The notes beneath the pieces are model-generated. The model worked only from the letters and a program-made list of their open reading frames with translations. It was not told the origin of the DNA and ran no database searches. A stretch of 64,000 nt of DNA from Marinobacter orientalis (GTDB lineage: Bacteria; Pseudomonadota; Gammaproteobacteria; Pseudomonadales; Oleiphilaceae), in NCBI RefSeq assembly GCF_004792665.1, contig NZ_SRZX01000001.1:124001-188000 (forward strand), read 5' to 3'. Shown here one piece after another: positions 55,675 to 64,000 of this stretch (within the stretch, counting starts at the first letter, position 1; each line of letters opens with the position of its first letter). The position numbers and the translations under genes are program-made.

Positions 55675-55846
55675 AGTAGTGCCGGATCAGTTGCAGCACA
55701 AGAGCCAGCGCCATCAGCGGTATGATCCACCGCGTGACTTTGCTGTAGTCCCGCGCTTCCTCCTTGGGAGCGTATTTCTCGACCAGCGGAACAATAATGA
55801 TAAGGGCCAGAAAAAGTACAGCGAGAATTGCCAGCAGGGTACCCAT
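55667..55846 (-). CDS. Small two-helix membrane protein (59 residues)
   Basis: A 59-residue protein read directly from the minus strand. A helix at residues 3-20 (TLLAILAVLFLALIIIVP) and another at 40-55 (IIPLMALALVLQLI) are joined by a charged loop EKYAPKEEARDYSKVTR. ATG 55846 has AAGGAG 7 bases upstream. No family is recognised. The perfect ribosome site and codon usage support a real gene. Confidence 0.7.
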   Translation of the reverse strand: MGTLLAILAVLFLALIIIVPLVEKYAPKEEARDYSKVTRWIIPLMALALVLQLIRHYFM

Positions 55847-56025
55847 GGCCAGTCTCCTTGTTGCCAGGGCCCGCGCCCGCTTATTCGGGCATTGGGCTGA
55901 TCTGGAATTGCTTTACCCTCAGGCTACCGATTAAGGGCGATGTTGGGAATGCGCGTGAACCAGAAACCAATTTGCAGCCTACTCTGCTAATCTGCCCATT
56001 CTTTTGATACATACGGAGTTCCTGC

Positions 56026-56694
56026 ATGATTACAGTTCACCATCTCAACAATTCCCGCTCACAGCGCATTCTCTGGATGCTGGAGGAGCTGGGAGTGCCC
56101 TACGAGATCCAGCGTTACGAGCGGGACCCCAAAACCATGCAGGCGCCTGCAAGCCTCAAAAAAATACACCCGCTGGGCAAATCACCGGTGATCACCGACG
56201 GCGACCTGGTGGTGGCTGAGTCCGGCGCCATTATCGAATACCTTGCCCACACCTACGGCAAAGACACCATGCTGCCGGAGGGCGGCGGCCAGACGTGGCT
56301 CGATTACACCTACTGGCTGCATTACGCCGAAGGTTCTCTGATGCCGCCGCTGGTCATGCGCCTGGTGTTTGAAAAGGTAAAAACCAGCCCGATGCCATTT
56401 TTTATCAAGCCAGTGGCAAAGGGCATTGCAGACAAAACCAATGAAACCTTCATCGGCCCGATGATCAAGACGCACCTGGATTTTGTCGAATCCCACCTTT
56501 CCAGAAACACCTGGTTTCTCGGGGATAAGCTCAGCGCGGCGGATATCCAGATGAGCTTTCCGTTGGAAGCCTCAGTAGCACGGGGTATCGCCGGCAAGAA
56601 CCGGCCTCATATCACCGCCTGGGTGAAGAGAGTGCACGCCAGACCGGCTTACCAGCAAGCGCTCGAAAAGGGCGGAAAATATGATTTTGCCTGA
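56026..56694 (+). CDS. Glutathione S-transferase
   Basis: A 222-residue GST. ITVHHLNNSRSQRILWMLEELGVPYE has the Ser-Arg-Ser start of beta/nu-type bacterial enzymes, with Ser near residue 10 or 12 as the thiolate-stabilising residue. GKSPVITDGDLVVAESGAIIEYLA forms the glutathione site (Pro and ES). The C-terminal helical domain ends KRVHARPAYQQAL. Substrate unknown. Confidence 0.88.
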   Translation: MITVHHLNNSRSQRILWMLEELGVPYEIQRYERDPKTMQAPASLKKIHPLGKSPVITDGDLVVAESGAIIEYLAHTYGKDTMLPEGGGQTWLDYTYWLHYAEGSLMPPLVMRLVFEKVKTSPMPFFIKPVAKGIADKTNETFIGPMIKTHLDFVESHLSRNTWFLGDKLSAADIQMSFPLEASVARGIAGKNRPHITAWVKRVHARPAYQQALEKGGKYDFA

Positions 56695-56791
56695 CCAGAG
56701 GCTGAGAGCTCAGAGCTTGACCGCAGCTTTAAGCTCTGCAGCACAAACCGGATGCCCGAGGTAATTGCTGTAAACAGAAAAAGGTTCAGTC

Positions 56792-57238
56792 ATGAGCGAT
56801 TCAGAGTTGAACACCGCGCGTCAAACTGACAACCGGAATGAAAAAAAGCCTGATATTCCAGAGCTCAGCAATGCGGAACAGCTTTTCGTTGTTGGTGGCT
56901 TCAGCGTTATCCAGAAGCTGTTGCTGATTCTGACGGGGCTGCTGACGTTGGGCGCCGCCGGGATGGAGGTCCTGGGCATCTACGAGAACGGTATCATAAC
57001 CCTCGCTGATATCCTGATGATGTTTCTCTACACGGAGGTGGTTGCAATGGTGGTGGTGTCTTACACCGGGCGAGGCTCACCTTTTATTTATCCGATTTTC
57101 ATCGCTATTACTGCTATAGCGCGACTGATAGTGCTGCAGGGCAAGGACATGGACCCGCAAAACATCCTGTTCGAAGCCGGGGCAATCGTGCTACTGGCTC
57201 TTGCGGCTATTGTGATTATGCGCCTGCCCCGGCGGTAA
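56792..57238 (+). CDS. psiE: PsiE family inner-membrane protein
   Basis: A 148-residue protein with a hydrophilic N-terminal 40 residues and four helices of the phosphate-starvation-inducible PsiE family: LLLILTGLLTLGAAGMEVLG, LADILMMFLYTEVVAMVVVSYTGR, YPIFIAITAIARLIV and the last helix. Function unknown; in E. coli it responds to phosphate and CRP. It is probably independent of its neighbours. Confidence 0.8.
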   Translation: MSDSELNTARQTDNRNEKKPDIPELSNAEQLFVVGGFSVIQKLLLILTGLLTLGAAGMEVLGIYENGIITLADILMMFLYTEVVAMVVVSYTGRGSPFIYPIFIAITAIARLIVLQGKDMDPQNILFEAGAIVLLALAAIVIMRLPRR

Positions 57239-57311
57239 TGAGCTGTAGCCATCGGCTCACACAAGCGAAAAAGGGACCTATCCCGTTTTTCCCAAACAAG
57301 GCGCCATCACC

Positions 57312-58325
57312 ATGATTGATTTCCGCAGCGACACCGTTACACGCCCTACCGCGGAAATGCGCGATGCCATGGCCAGCGCGGACGTGGGAGACGACGTTTA
57401 CGGGGACGACCCGACCGTTAACAGCCTGCAGGCCTACGCTGCCGAACGGCTGGGCTTCGAATCGGCCCTGTTTACCGCCACCGGCACCCAGGCCAACCTG
57501 CTGGCGATCATGGGCCATTGTGGCAGGGGCGATGAATACCTCTGCGGCCAGTCGGCACACAACTACCGCTATGAAGGCGGTGGCGCCGCCGTGCTCGGCA
57601 GCGTGCAACCGCAACCCATTGAAAACGAACCGGATGGCAGCATCAATCTCGATAAAGCAAAAGCCGCGATCAAGGCGGATGACATCCATTTTGCCCCTAC
57701 CCGCCTGCTCTCGCTGGAAAACACCATCGGTGGCAAAGTACTGTCACTGGACTACCAGCGCCAGGCTCGCTCCTTTTGCGACGAGCACGGGCTCCTGCTC
57801 CACCTTGATGGCGCCCGGGTATTCAATGCAGCGGTGAAATCCGACTGTGATGTAACCGGGATAACCCGACACTACGATTCGGTCAGCGTCTGCCTCTCGA
57901 AAGGACTGGGGGCGCCAGTCGGATCGCTGCTGCTGGGCACAAAAACCTTTATCGACCGGACAACACACCTGCGAAAAATGCTGGGTGGCGGTATGCGCCA
58001 GGCCGGCATACTGGCCGCTGCCGGGCGAATCGCCCTGGAACAGGGGCCGCTGCGACTGTTTGAGGACCACGAAAACGCCGAATACCTGAGTGCCGGCCTG
58101 GCCCGGATTCCGCAACTGGAGATTAACCCGGCCAGCACCCAGACCAACATCGTCTACGCCCGTTGCCGGTCCGGCAAAGCCGTGCAGTTGCGCGACTACC
58201 TGGCTGACCAGGGCATCCTGATCACAGCGGGAGACCCCCTGCGTCTGGTCACGCACCTGGATGTAAACCGCCAGGATGTGGACCGGTTGCTGGAGGCCAT
58301 TCGGCGTTTCTACCAACTGTTATGA
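57312..58325 (+). CDS. ltaE: Low-specificity L-threonine aldolase
   Basis: A 337-residue PLP enzyme that splits L-threonine or allo-threonine to glycine and acetaldehyde. The PLP lysine is Lys197 in CLSKGLGAPVGS, the same number as in E. coli LtaE. His83 (SAHNYRYEGGG), Asp166 and Arg169 (HLDGAR) also fit. RSDTVTRPTAEMR opens the protein, as in LtaE. A methyltransferase gene follows after 55 bases. Confidence 0.92.
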   Translation: MIDFRSDTVTRPTAEMRDAMASADVGDDVYGDDPTVNSLQAYAAERLGFESALFTATGTQANLLAIMGHCGRGDEYLCGQSAHNYRYEGGGAAVLGSVQPQPIENEPDGSINLDKAKAAIKADDIHFAPTRLLSLENTIGGKVLSLDYQRQARSFCDEHGLLLHLDGARVFNAAVKSDCDVTGITRHYDSVSVCLSKGLGAPVGSLLLGTKTFIDRTTHLRKMLGGGMRQAGILAAAGRIALEQGPLRLFEDHENAEYLSAGLARIPQLEINPASTQTNIVYARCRSGKAVQLRDYLADQGILITAGDPLRLVTHLDVNRQDVDRLLEAIRRFYQLL

Positions 58326-58380
58326 CCTGCTACCCGGAACCCCCGGGTTACCCATTTAATCAGGACAAAGGATTTCAGAC

Positions 58381-58983
58381 ATGAGCAATGACTATTTCGC
58401 ACAAAAAGCGCAAAGCTACGAGCAGAACCCCGATCGCGTCGATAACGTATCGAACATTGCCAATGCGATACTCGCAAAGATCGAGTTGAACCGGTCGATG
58501 CACCTGCTTGATTTCGGTTCCGGGACGGGCCTTCTGCTGGAACGGCTGGCACCCCACGCCGGGAAGATTACTGCCGTCGACATCTCGCCATCCATGAACC
58601 GCCAGCTTGAGGAAAAGCGGAAAAAGCTGGACTGCGAACTTGAGATCCGGGAACTGGATCTGGAAAAGCAGGACCTGCAGAGCCGCTTCGATGGCATCAT
58701 CTCCTCCATGACCATGCACCACGTTCGAGATGTCGCTGCGATGTTCCGGCGCTTTCACCAACATGTGAAACCCGGCGGGTTTATTGCCATTGCCGATCTC
58801 GAGAAAGAGGACGGCACCTTCCACACCGAGGATACCGGCGTGTTTCATTTCGGATTCGAGCAGGAGGCGATTGCCGCTGCCGCCAGAGAAGGCGGGTTCA
58901 GGAACGTACAGGTGGAATCGGTCAGCGTGATCGAGAAGGACGACAGGGACTACCCCGTCTTTTTGCTTACTGCCACCGCCTGA
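58381..58983 (+). CDS. Class I SAM-dependent methyltransferase
   Basis: A 200-residue methyltransferase. Motif I is LLDFGSGTGLLLERL (about 42-56), VDIS is the acidic end of strand 2, and SSMTMHHVRD is motif IV. The sequence resembles UbiE/arsenite-type small-molecule methyltransferases; the substrate is unknown. It may share a transcript with ltaE. Confidence 0.83.
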   Translation: MSNDYFAQKAQSYEQNPDRVDNVSNIANAILAKIELNRSMHLLDFGSGTGLLLERLAPHAGKITAVDISPSMNRQLEEKRKKLDCELEIRELDLEKQDLQSRFDGIISSMTMHHVRDVAAMFRRFHQHVKPGGFIAIADLEKEDGTFHTEDTGVFHFGFEQEAIAAAAREGGFRNVQVESVSVIEKDDRDYPVFLLTATA

Positions 58984-58999
58984 ACCGGTTTCTCACGGC

Positions 59000-59731
59000 T
59001 CAGCGCAACACCCGGGTCATACCGTCATGCGCGATACAGGCCCGGACACCGCGCTCACCGGCATATTGCCGCAGAGTGGCGCCCAGCTTGCGCTCATCAC
59101 CACCGACAATCTGCTCGCCGCAATGGGTGACGATCATCTCCGGAACCCCCTCCTTCCGGCACCAGGTCAGCTGGGTACGCACCGAGGTGTGGCCCACCAG
59201 GTTGCCCTCCTTGTCCTTACGCACCAGGCTCCGGTCCAGGGAGGCGCCGTCGCCGATGTAGCAGCGCACGCCGTCAAAGGCCCGCTCCCGGCCCTCGATC
59301 CAGACCACGTCCGGCGCATAGAAGACGGTGACGCGGCCGGCGTCGAGTCGGTAGCCTACCGCAGGCGCCCGGCGGGAATGGATTACCGGAAACGCCTCCA
59401 CGCCGATGCCCTCGATCACTTCGCGGCGACGCGGCGCCATGGTGTGGCGCAAGCGCTCTTCGATGGGCCAGTCGGCCATGGCCTGCCAGGACTCAGTGGT
59501 AGCCCAGACGGGGCATGGCGCGCCGTCCTGAAGGCCGAACGCATGATCCGGATGGGCATGGGTGATCACCAGGGCATGGGGTTTCACCCGCCATACCTCC
59601 TGCCGCCAGTCCGCGCCGCAGTCAATCATCAGGGTCCGGCCCCGGTAGCTCACCAGGGTGGCAGTGTGACGGCGGTGGCGGTCGGTCGCCGGGTCGATGT
59701 AACCCCGTGTGCCCAGGAAAGTCAGCTTCAT
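59000..59731 (-). CDS. MBL-fold hydrolase, PhnP-like
   Basis: A 243-residue metallo-beta-lactamase protein. FLGTRGYIDPATDRHRRHTATLV begins it and THAHPDHAFGLQDG supplies HxHxDH (near 57-62). Single-domain, related to PhnP cyclic phosphodiesterases and RNase Z. VTHCGEQIVGGDERKL near the C-terminus carries a further His ligand. Probably a phosphodiesterase; substrate unknown. It is 57 bases downstream of the PolX gene on the same strand. Confidence 0.78.
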   Translation of the reverse strand: MKLTFLGTRGYIDPATDRHRRHTATLVSYRGRTLMIDCGADWRQEVWRVKPHALVITHAHPDHAFGLQDGAPCPVWATTESWQAMADWPIEERLRHTMAPRRREVIEGIGVEAFPVIHSRRAPAVGYRLDAGRVTVFYAPDVVWIEGRERAFDGVRCYIGDGASLDRSLVRKDKEGNLVGHTSVRTQLTWCRKEGVPEMIVTHCGEQIVGGDERKLGATLRQYAGERGVRACIAHDGMTRVLR

Positions 59732-59788
59732 GGCGTTCTGGCCTCCTCTGATTAACCGATGACACGGGCAGAGATGGAATGACTGCGG

Positions 59789-61501
59789 TCAGCGTGCCAG
59801 TATTCCCTGTAACTGCTTCAGGGTACGGGTGTTGAGCAGGTGTTTTTTCTCCATCCAGCCCCGACGGGCCTGGGCCACCCCAAGGTGCATGAAACGCAGA
59901 TGATCCGTGGCGTGGGCATCGGTTGAGACCGCCCCCAACACGCCGGCTTCCCGCAACATGCCGGCATAATGGCCGGCCAGGTCCAGCCGGCTGGGCTGGG
60001 CATTGAGTTCCAGGCAACAACCACGCTCTGCGGCCGCCTCGATGATGGCCTCCAGGTCGATCTGATAGGCCTCACGCGTGTTAATCAGCCGGCCGGTGGG
60101 GTGGCCGAGAATATTGAAGCGGGGGTTGTCCATGGCCCGCAGCACCCGTTCGGTCTGCTGCTTCTCCGACAGCTCGAACCTGGAGTGTATGGAGCAGACC
60201 GTGATATCCAGTTCATTCAGGACCTCGTCCGGCAAATCCAGCTTGCCGTCCTCGAGAATGTCCACCTCGATGCCCTTGAGCACGCGGATGTCGCCCAGCT
60301 CGTCATTCAGCTTGTCGATGTCCGCTATCTGCTGGCGCAGGCGTTTGGCGTCCAGCCCGTTGGCCATGGTCAGGCGCCTGGAATGGTCGGTGATCGCGAT
60401 ATATTCATAACCCAGGCGCCTGGCCGCCTCGACCATTTCCTCAAGACTGTTGCGGCCATCGGTAGCGCTGGTGTGCATATGCAGGTCGCCCCGGATGTCA
60501 CTTTCCTCCACCAGGTCAGGCAGGCGACCTTCACGGGCAGCCTCGATCTCGCCCTTATTTTCCCGCAGCTCTGGCGGAATCCAGGGCAGGTTCACCTGCT
60601 CGAACACTTCGGTTTCAGTCTTTCCCGCGATGCGCTTGCGGCCACGGTAGACACCGTATTCGTTGATCTTGAGCCCGTTTTCCCCGGCCATCTTGCGGAT
60701 GGCGACGTTGTGAGCCCTGGAGCCCGTGAAATAGTGCAGCGCGGCTCCAAAACTGTCCGCCTTCACAACCCGCAGATCCACCTGCAAATCCGACTTCAGG
60801 AACACCGTGGCGCGGGTCTTACCCTTTGAGGCGACTTTCGCCACCTCGGGATGGCTGGTGAAGCGTTCCATTACTGCCTTGCTGTTCTCGCTGGCCACCA
60901 GTATATCCAGGTCACCGACGGTTTCCTTGCGCCGGCGATAGCTGCCAGCCACCTCAATCCGGCTGATTTCATCAAGCTTATCCAGATACGCCACCAGCGG
61001 ACCAACCACCTGTTCGGCTTCCGCGAGGCGGGTGCGGTGATCCCGATCGCTGAGCTTGCTTATCTCCTCGAGAATCCTGCTCTCCGTCCTGGCGCCGAAG
61101 CCGGCGAGCTTACGGATTTTGCCGGCTTCCGCCACCTCCTTGAGCTCCTTCAGGGAGCTGACTCCCAGCTCCTCATTCAGGGCCCGGATACGCCTGGGAC
61201 CCAGCTGGTCCAGCCGCATCAGTTCGCTGAGTTGCGCGGGCATATCCTTCTGCAGCGCCTCGAGGCCGGGCAGGTTACCGGTTTCCACCAACTCTGCGAT
61301 CTTGCCAGCCAGGTCGTTGCCGATGCCCTTGATGGCGCTCAGGTCCTCACCCTCGGCCACCATATCCTCAAGCGGCCGGGATGAACCCTCCACTATGCTG
61401 GCGGCGTTACGATAGGCGCGCACCCGGAACGGGTTGGCGCCCTGGATTTCCAGTAAATCGGCCAACTCGTGGAACTTGCGGGCAATCTCTGCGTTGTGCA
61501 T
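59789..61501 (-). CDS. polX: Family X DNA polymerase with PHP domain (PolX)
   Basis: A 570-residue repair polymerase. Residues 1-110 have helix-hairpin-helix motifs (GIGNDLAGKIAELVETG and LGPRRIRALNEELGV). The polymerase palm has GDLDILVAS (Asp-x-Asp, near 193) and VDLRVV. The PHP exonuclease domain starts at DLHMHTSATDGRN (near 345) and includes TDHSRRL, GIEVDIL and STDAHATDHL metal ligands. It fills short gaps in repair and removes 3' ends. ATG 61501 has GGGAGG 8 bases upstream; the in-frame ATG 61576 lies in the cytochrome gene. Confidence 0.92.
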   Translation of the reverse strand: MHNAEIARKFHELADLLEIQGANPFRVRAYRNAASIVEGSSRPLEDMVAEGEDLSAIKGIGNDLAGKIAELVETGNLPGLEALQKDMPAQLSELMRLDQLGPRRIRALNEELGVSSLKELKEVAEAGKIRKLAGFGARTESRILEEISKLSDRDHRTRLAEAEQVVGPLVAYLDKLDEISRIEVAGSYRRRKETVGDLDILVASENSKAVMERFTSHPEVAKVASKGKTRATVFLKSDLQVDLRVVKADSFGAALHYFTGSRAHNVAIRKMAGENGLKINEYGVYRGRKRIAGKTETEVFEQVNLPWIPPELRENKGEIEAAREGRLPDLVEESDIRGDLHMHTSATDGRNSLEEMVEAARRLGYEYIAITDHSRRLTMANGLDAKRLRQQIADIDKLNDELGDIRVLKGIEVDILEDGKLDLPDEVLNELDITVCSIHSRFELSEKQQTERVLRAMDNPRFNILGHPTGRLINTREAYQIDLEAIIEAAAERGCCLELNAQPSRLDLAGHYAGMLREAGVLGAVSTDAHATDHLRFMHLGVAQARRGWMEKKHLLNTRTLKQLQGILAR

Positions 61502-61551
61502 CGTCTGGCCTCCCTGCGAGAAACCGAAAAATAAATCTGTCCCGGTTTTTC

Positions 61552-61899
61552 TTACTTCTCCAGCTCCAGAATCCACTTCACAAGCGTTTCGGCCTCCTCA
61601 CGACTGATGTCAATGAGAACCTCCATATCCGGCATTTCAGCGTCGACCCAGTGGTCCTCTCCGCCAGTCAGCACAACCTCAACCAGCCGATCAGATTCGT
61701 CCATTGAATACCTCTGGGCGATCCTCTGGAAGGAGGGGGTTATCGCTATAGCTTCGCTTTCGTCTATAGCATGGCAGGCTGTGCACTTCTTTTCCTCAGC
61801 CAACTCCTTATTGGTCATGCCATGGGAGTCCGCAACCGCTGAGCCTGTTCCCAGGCAAAAAACACTCGCCAGCATGGCGGGTATGATTCTGGATTTCAT
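61552..61899 (-). CDS. Small periplasmic cytochrome c
   Basis: A 115-residue class I cytochrome. The signal peptide ends near SAVA-DS. CTACH (near 38-42) binds haem, and the distal Met is in AEMPDM. It is probably a soluble electron carrier. ATG 61899 has GGAGG 8 bases upstream. It is 50 bases upstream of the PolX gene. Confidence 0.85.
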   Translation of the reverse strand: MKSRIIPAMLASVFCLGTGSAVADSHGMTNKELAEEKKCTACHAIDESEAIAITPSFQRIAQRYSMDESDRLVEVVLTGGEDHWVDAEMPDMEVLIDISREEAETLVKWILELEK

Positions 61900-62058
61900 A
61901 GCCAATTCCTCCCTGATCACCCTGATTTATTCAGACCAGATAACCACAACCGGCCCTCGACAATTCTGTCACCTCAATCTGAAACGTAGACCAGCATCGA
62001 CGACCACACAAAGCGCACGGGATAAACTGAATCCGTCCCGGTTTTCGTTTCCACAGGC

Positions 62059-62514
62059 TTACAGATACCGCCCGCCCGCACCAACCGCCACCACGATCAG
62101 CCCGAGAATCAGATTGGTTCCCACCAGCTTGCGGATCTGTCCCACCTGGCGCCCGCCTTCCTGGGGATCCTGGTTGGCAACGGCCTGTTTCAATCTTCGG
62201 AAGGGGGCAAAATAGACGTGAAAATAGAGCAGGATCATCACAATCCCGAGCCCCTGCATGACGTGAATGTGCCATCCGGCACCAGCCATGCCACCGAACA
62301 CGCTGAAGATCATCCAGTAACCGGTCACCAGCAACAGGATCACGGCCGCCCATACCCAGCGGAAAAAGCGGGACAGGGTGTGACACCAGAGTGCGCCCCG
62401 TTGCGAGGCACCAATCACCTCGACTACCGCAGGCCGCATGGCCATGTAGGCGAAAAACATACCGCCAACCCAGATCACGGCAGAGAGAACATGTAGTGCG
62501 ACAGCCAGACTCAT
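62059..62514 (-). CDS. CopD-family integral membrane protein
   Basis: A 151-residue protein with four helices. LHVLSAVIWVGGMFFAYMAMRPAVVE at the N-terminus and HIHVMQGLGIVMILLYFHVYFAPFRRLKQA later are CopD/YkvI marks, with His8, His83 and His85 as possible haem or copper ligands. Function may be copper handling or electron transport. It is about 160 bases upstream of the cytochrome gene and divergent from the synthase gene at 62701. Confidence 0.8.
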   Translation of the reverse strand: MSLAVALHVLSAVIWVGGMFFAYMAMRPAVVEVIGASQRGALWCHTLSRFFRWVWAAVILLLVTGYWMIFSVFGGMAGAGWHIHVMQGLGIVMILLYFHVYFAPFRRLKQAVANQDPQEGGRQVGQIRKLVGTNLILGLIVVAVGAGGRYL

Positions 62515-62700
62515 AAAGCGACTCCGGGATCAGAAACGTGTGTGATGAGCATAAGCTTCACCGGCCTCAAAGCCAACTCCCTCGACGCGATTGTCAGCCG
62601 CGAAAACCGGTGGACAACCTCCAGCGCAAATGGCGGCTATACTGCCTGTTACGCAACCTCGGGAAACCGGCGAATTATCGGGTATCAGCAAGGAGCATTC

Positions 62701-64000
62701 ATGAAACCGTTTCGACTGAACAGACATGGAAAACTGGTGTTCCCCTCAAGCATCTTTACCGAGCTCGACTTTTCGACCATCAGCGATCTCGACCAGTTGA
62801 AGGCGATCATTCGGCGCGACTTCGAAGTGAAAGCGCCGACCGGCACCGAAATCGCCGAGCGGGCGGCTGCGGGAAGCTATGCCACGCGCTATGACCTGTT
62901 GCGCGACATCGGCCTGCACCTGTTCTGGGCGAACCGGTACGCGCTGGTTATGTATGACAAGCAGCCGATGCGCTGGCGCGATGTGCCACGGAACCGCGAC
63001 GATGTCTTCGTGCCTCTGCTGCAGCCCTGGGAGGGGCGGGAAGCCAAGACCACAAGTGTCCGCGAGGCCTATGCGCAGCTACCGGCGAAGTGGAACGCTG
63101 CGGCTGAAGACGAGCTGTTCGACAGACTCTTCGACTGCTTCTCGAACAAGCTCTATCACGCAACATCACTGCCGCCGATCAAAGCCACGATTGCCGAAGC
63201 GCTTGCCACTGCCGGTGCCAGCACGACCACCCTCGGCAACTATAATCCCGACCACCCGCGCTTCAGCATCGACGACATCCTCGATGTCTCAGACCAGCAG
63301 GCCGAACTCGAGGCGCTCCGGCGCTGGTCGATGGTGCTGCATAACCAGCAGCCCTGGGACCGGAGCCAGGCCAGCCTGAAGCCACTGACCGAGATGCAGG
63401 ACGACGATATCGTTGTGCTGTTTTATCCGAAAAACCGCCACGTGCTCGAATTCATCAACCGTGAAAAGAAGGGTACCACCGTTGCGAAGCAGGCGCCGAC
63501 GCCAGATCCTGCCGTCGAGCCCGTGAGACCCTATCCGCCGACGGTGATCGATGACAATGCCCCGATCCAACCGAAGATCGAGGCGCTGGCCGTCCGCAAG
63601 GGTGAAGTCATCTGCTCGAATGAAGATGTGGTGCGCAACTCCCCGTCCTCATGGTCGCCGATGAGCGCGAAGGAAATTGCCGACAAAACCGGCATCGAAC
63701 GGCGCCGTTACACCGCCGAGCCACTGGAGAATATCGCCCTCGAGGCGGCGCGGGCGGCAATGAAACATGCCGGTCGCGGGTCCGAAGAGATCGGGGCGGT
63801 GCTGTTCTGCTCCTGCACCTCGAGCCGACTGATTCCGTCGACTGCCACCTGGCTCTCAGGCCAGTTGGGCATCCTGCAGACCCACTGCTCGGCCGACATC
63901 GTCGCTGCATGCGCCGGCTTTCCCTATGGCGTCGCCGAAGCGGTCCGCCTGCTGCGGGAGATCGAACGTCCGGTTCTGCTGGTCATGGCCGAGAAGTTCT
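62701..64000 (+). CDS. Ketoacyl synthase III-like enzyme with long N-terminal extension (runs off window)
   Basis: Open from ATG 62701 (AAGGAG at 62688-62693) to the edge, 433 residues and no stop. Residues 1-300 are a helical, acidic region unlike any family I recall; it has a proline-rich end near 265-280 (APTPDPAVEPVRPYPP). From about 300 the sequence is KAS III/FabH-like: SPMSAKEIADKTGIERRRYTAEP, SRLIPSTATWLSGQLG, and the catalytic Cys404 in AACAGFPYG. FabH enzymes start fatty acid synthesis, and relatives make olefins or polyketide starters. The extension could bind a partner carrier protein. The His and Asn of the triad are beyond the window. Confidence 0.82.
   Translation, partial: MKPFRLNRHGKLVFPSSIFTELDFSTISDLDQLKAIIRRDFEVKAPTGTEIAERAAAGSYATRYDLLRDIGLHLFWANRYALVMYDKQPMRWRDVPRNRDDVFVPLLQPWEGREAKTTSVREAYAQLPAKWNAAAEDELFDRLFDCFSNKLYHATSLPPIKATIAEALATAGASTTTLGNYNPDHPRFSIDDILDVSDQQAELEALRRWSMVLHNQQPWDRSQASLKPLTEMQDDDIVVLFYPKNRHVLEFINREKKGTTVAKQAPTPDPAVEPVRPYPPTVIDDNAPIQPKIEALAVRKGEVICSNEDVVRNSPSSWSPMSAKEIADKTGIERRRYTAEPLENIALEAARAAMKHAGRGSEEIGAVLFCSCTSSRLIPSTATWLSGQLGILQTHCSADIVAACAGFPYGVAEAVRLLREIERPVLLVMAEKF

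Noticed and set aside
59969..60829. A 286-codon plus-strand frame across polX
   Set aside because: PolX motifs are intact on the other strand and no ribosome site precedes the frame.
62879..63379. Plus-strand frame of 166 codons inside the ketoacyl synthase gene
   Set aside because: It lies in another frame of a continuous coding region starting at 62701 with AAGGAG; the Cys- and Ser-rich translation is typical of an out-of-frame reading.

Overview
This window looks like chromosome of a marine gammaproteobacterium close to Marinobacter or a neighbouring Alteromonadales genus. The reasons are gene content and style: short intergenic gaps, AGGAGG-type ribosome sites, a G+C content that looks mid-to-upper 50s by eye, NnrU, PsiE, an AaeXAB-like efflux operon, TRAP transport and a cupin resembling DMSP lyases. 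The taxon is inferred from the genes read here, not from a search. I saw no rRNA, tRNA, CRISPR array, insertion sequence or phage genes.

Layout. Positions 1-30400 are mostly small housekeeping and stress operons: a partial cupin lyase, a nucleoside deaminase, a persulfide dioxygenase-rhodanese fusion, transporters, a homocysteine methyltransferase/permease pair, an AaeXAB-like pump, a histone-deacetylase-family hydrolase, RNase Z, MscS, a Lon-like protease followed by a stress protein and an esterase, and a major facilitator protein. Positions 51400-64000 are similar: a GAF-GGDEF enzyme, two alpha/beta or SDR-type enzymes, YqeY, patatin, GST, PsiE, threonine aldolase, PolX, a cytochrome c and, running off the right edge, a ketoacyl synthase III with a long N-terminal extension.

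The most interesting part is 30500-51100, which reads as one catabolic regulon. A LacI-family regulator (33566-34618) sits among four near-identical palindromes (consensus TGCAAWCGTTTGCA) placed 70-85 bases upstream of every transcription unit: aldehyde dehydrogenase plus an M24 creatinase-like protein, and the regulator itself (site at 33399); a CUT2-type sugar ABC importer (39252); a divergent accessory GroES-GroEL pair and an SDR polyol/diol dehydrogenase (41293); and a porin followed by a TRAP transporter and a 2-oxoacid/acetoin-type dehydrogenase complex (42420). The locus thus couples outer-membrane entry, two inner-membrane importers, oxidation (SDR, ALDH), a TPP/lipoyl dehydrogenase complex that would yield acyl-CoA, and a dedicated chaperonin under one repressor. 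The complex has an unusual split E2 (lipoyl arms and acyltransferase on separate proteins) and no local E3.

The substrate is not readable from sequence. The SDR resembles acetoin/2,3-butanediol and polyol dehydrogenases and the E1 resembles acetoin dehydrogenase, so a polyol, vicinal diol or a conjugate that is cleaved into two importable parts is a reasonable hypothesis. Two proteins shorter than 60 residues (22079-22222 and 55667-55846) are reported from direct reading.
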